Source of the DNA: an uncultured Desulfovibrio sp.
GTDB taxonomy: Bacteria; Desulfobacterota; Desulfovibrionia; Desulfovibrionales; Desulfovibrionaceae
Assembly (NCBI GenBank): GCA_945871415.1
Contig: CAMBWG010000035.1
Location: forward strand, 1-11,587
Reading direction: 5' to 3'
Length of the DNA stretch: 11,587 nt
Position 1 is the first letter of the stretch, and the number at the start of each line of letters is the position of its first letter. The notes beneath the pieces are model-generated. The model did no database searches. It saw only the letters and a list, made by a program, of their open reading frames with translations, and was not told where the DNA came from. Below, in pieces: positions 7,897-11,587 of this stretch. A program made the translations under genes and the position numbers.

Positions 7897-8169
7897 ATGA
7901 AGAAGATTGCTCTGGCAATATTCGGTTGTCTCTTGATGTCTCCGGCTCATGCTCTGGCGTGGGATGGATTTGACTATGAATCTGGAAACTTCGTTGAAAT
8001 AGAATCTGGAAACTTGGTACGCTCCGGTCAGGAGATCGAAATATTTGATTATGCCGATGGCAAATATAAAGATGTCGAAGTCGTCGGTATAGATAGGTTG
8101 GGTAGTCGGGTCGATGTGGAAGTCTATGATCCGGAACGGGATGAATTCAGAACTTTTGAAATGGACTGA
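7897..8169 (+). CDS. Secreted DUF5334-family-like small protein
   Basis: 90 aa. The start is ATG at 7897 with AAGGAG seven to eight bases upstream. Residues 1-21 are a signal peptide (MKK, hydrophobic core, likely cut after A-L-A before Trp22). The mature protein begins WDGFDYESGN, followed by a partly repeated ESGNFVEIESGNLV segment and an acidic beta-rich body (EIEIFDYADGKYKDVEVVGI ... VDVEVYDPERDEFRTF). The WDG.DYE.G opening and alternating beta pattern match my recollection of DUF5334, which is common in Desulfovibrio and related Proteobacteria; its function is unknown. It follows the Cys-rich gene by 19 bases and is closed by a perfect terminator at 8216-8253, so the two form a short bicistronic unit. 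Base composition is AT-richer than the phage genes on either side, which fits acquired cargo. Confidence 0.85.
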   Translation: MKKIALAIFGCLLMSPAHALAWDGFDYESGNFVEIESGNLVRSGQEIEIFDYADGKYKDVEVVGIDRLGSRVDVEVYDPERDEFRTFEMD

Positions 8170-8215
8170 CACAAGCGTCGGATACTGCGGGATTGATTTA
8201 AAAGATTGCTTGGTC

Positions 8216-8253
8216 TGCCGGGATGATAGATCGCGTCATCCCGGCATTTTTTT
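8216..8253 (+). terminator. Intrinsic terminator of the secreted-protein pair
   Basis: TGCCGGGATGA (8216-8226) pairs perfectly with TCATCCCGGCA (8236-8246) around a nine-base loop, followed by seven T (8247-8253). It lies 47 bases after the DUF5334-type gene's stop and is the strongest textbook terminator in the window. It implies that the next gene, at 8451, has its own promoter. Confidence 0.93.
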
Positions 8254-8450
8254 ATTTGTATCCGTGCAAGGAATACGAGTTTCTTTCCCCAAAGACGTTA
8301 TCCTCCCCCCGGCCACATTCTGAAGGAACAGCAAAAATTTTTTTCTTTGATGCGTATATATGCCAGGTGACACCACGACTCTTTTCTGAGGACTGAAAAG
8401 CGTGCTACTTTATCGTCAAAATCTTCCTGTCGGCAGAAAAGGAGAAAGTC
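8254..8450 (+). other. Non-coding spacer within the cassette
   Basis: This is an AT-richer stretch with no credible coding frame, between the terminator and the 99-aa gene. It includes A5T7 near 8334-8344 and an alternating TA run near 8355-8361. The promoter of the 99-aa gene is expected here, but I see no -35/-10 pair close enough to consensus to mark. Confidence 0.4.
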
Positions 8451-8750
8451 ATGTACGAATGTAACCATCTGGAATTTGAGAATCTTGAAAGCTCTGATGA
8501 GCGCATGCGAAAGAGCCACAGCGCTAGATGCGGTCATGTGAAGCGGCGCATACTGGCCGAAGAGCGATTAAAGGGAAAGACGCTTGATTTCGCGCTTGAC
8601 GTGCTGGCATCTCAAACGGGTTTCAGTGATCCGTCTTTTTTGCAGGGAATTGCCGAAAGTCTGAAAAAAGGAGTTCCTTTGGATGAGTATGAGAAACATA
8701 TCATGGTGGACGTAATCTTGGAGCATTGCAAGATTGCCGGGCGATTATAG
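8451..8750 (+). CDS. Small cytoplasmic protein of unknown function (two CxH pairs)
   Basis: 99 aa. The start is ATG at 8451, six bases after AAGGAG; the stop is TAG. There is no signal peptide or membrane segment. The N-terminal third holds C4-x-H6 and C27-x-H29, a spacing that could bind zinc, followed by a basic stretch (HVKRRILAEERLKGK). The rest looks helical, with alternating charged and hydrophobic residues. I do not recognise a family. A small regulator, or a factor acting on host transcription or defence, is conceivable, but this is a guess. It is the last plus-strand gene of the cassette and ends about 90 bases before the bidirectional terminator that separates it from the convergent 551-aa gene. 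The ribosome binding site, codon use and separation from any other gene make it likely real. Confidence 0.72.
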   Translation: MYECNHLEFENLESSDERMRKSHSARCGHVKRRILAEERLKGKTLDFALDVLASQTGFSDPSFLQGIAESLKKGVPLDEYEKHIMVDVILEHCKIAGRL

Positions 8751-8841
8751 AGCTTGCTGCACTACAGTGACAATAGAGCCGACGCCACTTATCTATACGA
8801 AGGTAGTGAGATGTGGCTAAAGTGGGGGAGCGGTCCGTCAA

Positions 8842-8867
8842 AAAAGCCGGAGAAATGTCCGGCTTTT
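8842..8867. terminator. Bidirectional terminator between convergent genes
   Basis: AAAAGCCGGA (8842-8851) pairs with TCCGGCTTTT (8858-8867) around a six-base loop. On the minus strand the stem runs into six T, starting 32 bases after the stop of the 551-aa gene. On the plus strand it is followed by four T, serving the 99-aa gene. Its right arm and the next two bases (TCCGGCTTTTGT) recur exactly at 7440-7451, at the other end of the cassette. Confidence 0.88.
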
Positions 8868-8898
8868 GTTGTCTTGCGCTGCCTCAACTTGGCTTGCT

Positions 8899-10554
8899 TC
8901 AAAAAGTGCGCTGCTGGTATCGTGGTGGCAGCTTGCCTGTTTTTCTGTAGAGACTTTTTTCTTTATCGCTCAGCTCATCCCAGACATCGGCTGGTGTTAC
9001 CGCACGCAAACGAGAAGGACGCTTGACCGGAGGGGTATCGTAGCGACTGGTGAGCTTTTGGGCTTCATCGTCGCTGATGTCGTGAGGATTCCCATTTTCA
9101 TCTATACGCGCCCATTGCAACCTGCCATTCTTGGGATATTGCACAATTTTTCCGGTATGGGGTGACGTCCTGGCAGAATTTTCCTGATGCATATTTTGAT
9201 TGGAACTGCTGTTCGTCTGTGGCGGCATAGCAGCGTCATCCCCCGTCGCTGCCGTCTTCTGCTGCGGCGCGGCAGGGGAGCCCAGCAGGCTCTGCGCGGC
9301 GATGGAACGGGCATGACGCGCGGCTTCGTCATCGGGCATATGGGGATTGCGCTCTTTGATTATGCGCAGGGCCGCCGCTGTCTGCTGATCGAGTCGTACC
9401 CTGGCATCATAGGGGTGGATGCCCAGCTGCGCCGCGTGCGTCAGGGCGCTTGCAATGGCTGGATCGATTATGTCCTTGCCATCGGCGTCCTTGATTGTGG
9501 CCAGCGTCTGAATGAGATTTGCGGAGGCCGAGTTCACTCGTCCGCCGCCACTTCCGCTGCCGCCGCCTTTTTGCTTCTGCGGCTTGTAGGGACTCATGCC
9601 TGCCCGAAAGACGCCATCCATGCCGTCATACATGCCGACCTGCCGCCCCCGGCGGTCAAAAACCAGCAGTCTGGGCTGGGCGCTGTAATCGTCAACCGGG
9701 TTCTGGATAACGCCCATGCCTGCGATATTTCCGCTGGAATCGTACAGGGGGATCTGCTTTTTCGGATCGATCCTGTTTTCGGCATTCCCCATGACTGTTC
9801 CCCAGTAATAGCGGGCGGCTGCGGCATTGAACGCAGGGTTGACGGGGTGCAGTTTTCCATCCAGACCGCGCAATATGGACTGCTCGCCCTGCAAGACCGT
9901 ATTCACCTCGTTCATGGCTTCCTGCGGAGTGAGGAGGCGACCGGTTTCCGTCCATCCCTGATGCTGATCCGAGCGGAACAGTATCTTGAACTTGCCGTCC
10001 TGCGTTCCTTCAAGTCGGTAGGGCAGAGGGGATTTAGCGGAAAGTTGCTCCATAAGAGGAACGAATTGCTGCATATCGCCGGACTTAAAGGCCTTGTTGA
10101 CAGTCATGGCCTGTATGCGCCAGTCCTGATACTGCTTGTCTGCGACCTCGTCCATGCTCTTGAGCATTTCCAGACGGCCCTTTTCCGTACTGGCGCGATC
10201 CTTGACGAACTGCCCCACGGCCTGCGCGTGCCAGTAGTCCTGCATATCCGGATTACGCTGGATGCTTTCAAAGCCGCCTTCCCCGAAGGCTTTGCTCACG
10301 TCGTCGTAAGCGCTGCGCAGTTTGTGTTCATTGTACATGTTCCAGGCGCTGTCCGCCGCGCCCACGAGGGAGTTTATTCCTCTGCCGACGGCGGCGATGG
10401 AAACGGCCCCCTTGTAGATGTCGTCCCAGACGTTGCTTTCCTTTTTGACGGTCGTTGTGGTCTGTTTGGTCTGTGCTGCCGCCGCCTGCGTGGCGGCGCT
10501 CATGGCGGATTGCGCCATCTGGGCGGGACTGCTCAGGGGCTTGTAGAGTGTCAT
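8899..10554 (-). CDS. Putative phage internal virion / ejection protein, 551 aa
   Basis: The start is ATG at 10554 with GAGGAG upstream. It begins 27 bases after the 266-aa gene, so the two form an operon. The N-terminus is Ala/Gln/Thr-rich (residues 1-40), followed by a weakly hydrophobic helix (about 48-70, GAVSIAAVGRGINSLVGAAD). A long charged and helical middle is rich in Gln, Met and Asp. A Gly/Ser linker at about 326-335 is followed by a helical segment with HPYDARVRLDQQTAAALRI. A Gln/Asn/Ser-rich spacer follows, then a small C-terminal module (GKIVQYPKNGRLQWARI ... DELSDKEKSLYRKTGKLPP). I recognise no catalytic residues. Length, composition, position after a glycine-zipper protein and proximity to a DarB-like giant fit an internal or ejected structural protein of a tailed phage. 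This is an inference from context, not a family match. The last ~100 codons are visibly less GC-rich than the rest. Confidence 0.88.
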   Translation of the reverse strand: MTLYKPLSSPAQMAQSAMSAATQAAAAQTKQTTTTVKKESNVWDDIYKGAVSIAAVGRGINSLVGAADSAWNMYNEHKLRSAYDDVSKAFGEGGFESIQRNPDMQDYWHAQAVGQFVKDRASTEKGRLEMLKSMDEVADKQYQDWRIQAMTVNKAFKSGDMQQFVPLMEQLSAKSPLPYRLEGTQDGKFKILFRSDQHQGWTETGRLLTPQEAMNEVNTVLQGEQSILRGLDGKLHPVNPAFNAAAARYYWGTVMGNAENRIDPKKQIPLYDSSGNIAGMGVIQNPVDDYSAQPRLLVFDRRGRQVGMYDGMDGVFRAGMSPYKPQKQKGGGSGSGGGRVNSASANLIQTLATIKDADGKDIIDPAIASALTHAAQLGIHPYDARVRLDQQTAAALRIIKERNPHMPDDEAARHARSIAAQSLLGSPAAPQQKTAATGDDAAMPPQTNSSSNQNMHQENSARTSPHTGKIVQYPKNGRLQWARIDENGNPHDISDDEAQKLTSRYDTPPVKRPSRLRAVTPADVWDELSDKEKSLYRKTGKLPPRYQQRTF

Positions 10555-10581
10555 GCTTGCTCCTCGAATGTGTAACAGGCC

Positions 10582-11382
10582 CTAAAGGAAGAACGAGGTC
10601 AGAGCGCCGACGCCCGCGCCGATGAGCGTGCCCGCGCCGGGAATGACGGAACCGGCCGCCGCGCCGCCGGCCGCTCCGGCTGCCGTAGCCGCGGTTCCTC
10701 CGGCCAGACCGGAAGCAAGGGAGGTTGCCGCCGCGCTGCCAAGCGCGCCGCCCGCAGCGCCGCCGACCACCTTGCCCACCTGTCCGCCGGTTGTGCCGCC
10801 GATAGCCTGTCCCAGCGCCTGACCGCCCTGCGTGCCGAGAACGCCCCCGGCGACGGAACCCGCCAGCGGAGCAAGGGAAAATCCTGATCCCGCCCCGGCG
10901 GCCGAACCTTCGGCAGCGCCGGAAGCGCTTTCGCCGAGAGGGCGCGTGAGCGTGTCGGTATAGGTCGGGCCAAGCTGTTTCGCGGCCTCCTGCGGGGCCA
11001 TGTGCAGGGCCGAAGCGGCGCTTCCGGCCGCGGCCTGGGCCCCGCTTTGCGTCTGTACGGCGGGCAGGGCCAGATCAGCCGCCTGCGCGGCCTGCGCGCC
11101 ACCGGAAACCGGAGCCGCTCCGGCGGCGGCGCCGGAAGCCGCGCCCGCGGCATCGGGCGCGCCGAGCCCGGCAAGAAAACCGGCGGCTTCCTGCCCCATG
11201 CCGTAGAGCTGCTTTCCCGCGCCGACAATGCCGATGCCCTGCATGAGCATCTGGCCGGGAGAAAAGGAGGATTCATACTCCGTGCGCGGCCCTTCCTTTG
11301 TCTGGCTTCCCATAGTCTGGGACGCCTGCTGAAAGGCGGAAATTGCCCGGCTGAACGGATTGCTGGATGTGTAGAGCGCCAT
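10582..11382 (-). CDS. Gly/Ala-rich glycine-zipper phage protein, 266 aa (putative ejection/membrane protein)
   Basis: The start is ATG at 11382, preceded by AAGGAG at eight bases; the stop is TAG. Residues 1-60 are a mixed N-terminus (Ser/Gln/Phe-rich, SPGQMLMQGIGIVGAGKQ). From about residue 65 the protein is dominated by Gly and Ala. Repeated small-xxx-small patterns extend from about 170 to the end (VAGGVLGTQGGQALGQAIGG, GGAAGGALGSAAATSLASG, PGAGTLIGAGVGALTSFFL), typical of glycine-zipper membrane-inserting helices. There is no signal peptide, so it would reach a membrane by packaging and ejection rather than secretion. It sits directly upstream of the 551-aa gene. Similar Gly/Ala-rich proteins occur among virion and ejection proteins of short-tailed phages. 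Low-complexity composition rules out a family call from sequence alone. An open frame in the opposite strand over the same GC-rich bases is a shadow. Confidence 0.85.
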   Translation of the reverse strand: MALYTSSNPFSRAISAFQQASQTMGSQTKEGPRTEYESSFSPGQMLMQGIGIVGAGKQLYGMGQEAAGFLAGLGAPDAAGAASGAAAGAAPVSGGAQAAQAADLALPAVQTQSGAQAAAGSAASALHMAPQEAAKQLGPTYTDTLTRPLGESASGAAEGSAAGAGSGFSLAPLAGSVAGGVLGTQGGQALGQAIGGTTGGQVGKVVGGAAGGALGSAAATSLASGLAGGTAATAAGAAGGAAAGSVIPGAGTLIGAGVGALTSFFL

Positions 11383-11427
11383 GAAGATTACTCCTTTTCC
11401 ACTGCATCTTTTTGAAGAACGCGCGCT

Positions 11428-11458
11428 GGGGAAGGGGTGGGGGTTGGGGGGAGGGGGG
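11428..11458 (+). repeat. Potential G-quadruplex tract (five G runs, 1-2 base loops)
   Basis: The plus strand has G runs of 4, 4, 5, 6 and 6, separated by AA, T, TT and A. This fits the intramolecular quadruplex pattern with very short loops. For the minus-strand genes the G-rich strand is the template and the RNA leader is C-rich. It lies 46-76 bases upstream of the 266-aa gene's start. Confidence 0.7.
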
Positions 11459-11476
11459 AACCCGTCTCGCGCTAGA

Positions 11477-11505
11477 GCGTTTCACCTTTGAAAAAGGTGA
11501 AACGC
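11477..11505. repeat. Perfect 13-bp inverted repeat
   Basis: GCGTTTCACCTTT (11477-11489) and AAAGGTGAAACGC (11493-11505) are exact reverse complements around a three-base loop. There is no T run on either side, so it is not a standard terminator. CTCGCG (11466-11471) and CGCGAG (11503-11508) could extend the structure with a bulge. It may be an intergenic palindromic repeat of the host, an operator, or an RNA processing site. Confidence 0.8.
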
Positions 11506-11510
11506 GAGGC

Positions 11511-11527
11511 GGCGGCGCAGCGCCGCC
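11511..11527. repeat. GC-rich short hairpin
   Basis: GGCGGCGC (11511-11518) and GCGCCGCC (11520-11527) are reverse complements with a one-base centre, so in practice a six-pair stem with a five-base loop. It lies next to the 13-bp inverted repeat. Together with the G tract, it makes 11383-11587 a densely structured stretch in which I see no gene. Confidence 0.55.
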
Positions 11528-11587
11528 CGGCCCAAAGTGAGCGGAAAAACCGCGCTTTTTTCGCGAAACGACAGGCCGTATGGTTTG

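Noticed and set aside
8754..9026. Plus-strand 90-codon frame after the cassette
   Set aside because: It runs through the bidirectional terminator and into the antisense of the 551-aa gene, and has no ribosome binding site.
9187..10575. Plus-strand 462-codon frame opposite the 551-aa gene
   Set aside because: It is an antisense shadow. The minus-strand gene has a Shine-Dalgarno, operon context and plausible protein composition.
11273..11485. Minus-strand 70-codon frame over the C-rich leader
   Set aside because: It includes a Pro-rich translation of the C tract and overlaps the start of the 266-aa gene in another frame. There is no supporting ribosome binding site.
1..11587. tRNA genes, CRISPR arrays, insertion sequences
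   Set aside because: I looked for cloverleaf-like segments, regular spacer repeats and transposase motifs and saw none.

Overview
This window looks like the late or accessory part of a phage or prophage genome. All large genes lie on the minus strand: a Gly/Ala-rich 266-aa protein, a 551-aa putative virion protein, and a giant multidomain protein that runs off the left edge. A short plus-strand cassette of three small genes interrupts them. The sequence is GC-rich (roughly 60% by eye), with a distinctly AT-richer cassette. Codon use, a DUF5334-type secreted protein and the methylase/Strawberry-notch giant resemble what I know from prophages of gut Desulfovibrionaceae (Bilophila/Desulfovibrio-like). 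That assignment is inference.

Layout, in minus-strand transcription order. Positions 11587-11383 hold a leader with a run of short-loop G tracts (on the plus strand), a perfect 13-bp inverted repeat and a GC-rich hairpin. The 266-aa glycine-zipper protein (11382-10582) is followed after 27 nt by the 551-aa protein (10554-8899). Together they look like an ejection or internal-virion pair, closed by a strong bidirectional terminator (8867-8842). Positions 8750-7539 hold a moron-like cassette read from the plus strand: a secreted Cys-rich protein, a secreted DUF5334-type protein, a terminator, then a small CxH...CxH protein. Positions 7538-7371 are an AT-rich divergent intergenic region with two hairpins. 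From 7370 to the left edge runs one uninterrupted frame of at least 2,456 codons. Its product has Gly-rich hydrophobic N-terminal segments, a Pro/Ala/Gln-rich disordered linker, an N6-adenine methyltransferase domain (NPPF), an Arg/Gly/Asp/Ser-rich linker, and a Strawberry-notch-type SF2 helicase. This is the architecture of phage 'polyvalent' proteins and of the P1 DarB class of co-injected antirestriction proteins.

The most striking observation is a probable gene within a gene. Inside the linker between methyltransferase and helicase, a second same-strand frame (3709-3260, 149 aa) has a perfect AGGAGG ribosome binding site six bases before its ATG. It has normal-looking codon use and encodes a well-mixed, very acidic protein. 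The overlapping segment of the giant protein is low-complexity. This looks like overprinting in a structurally permissive linker, and an annotation that allows one gene per locus would miss it.
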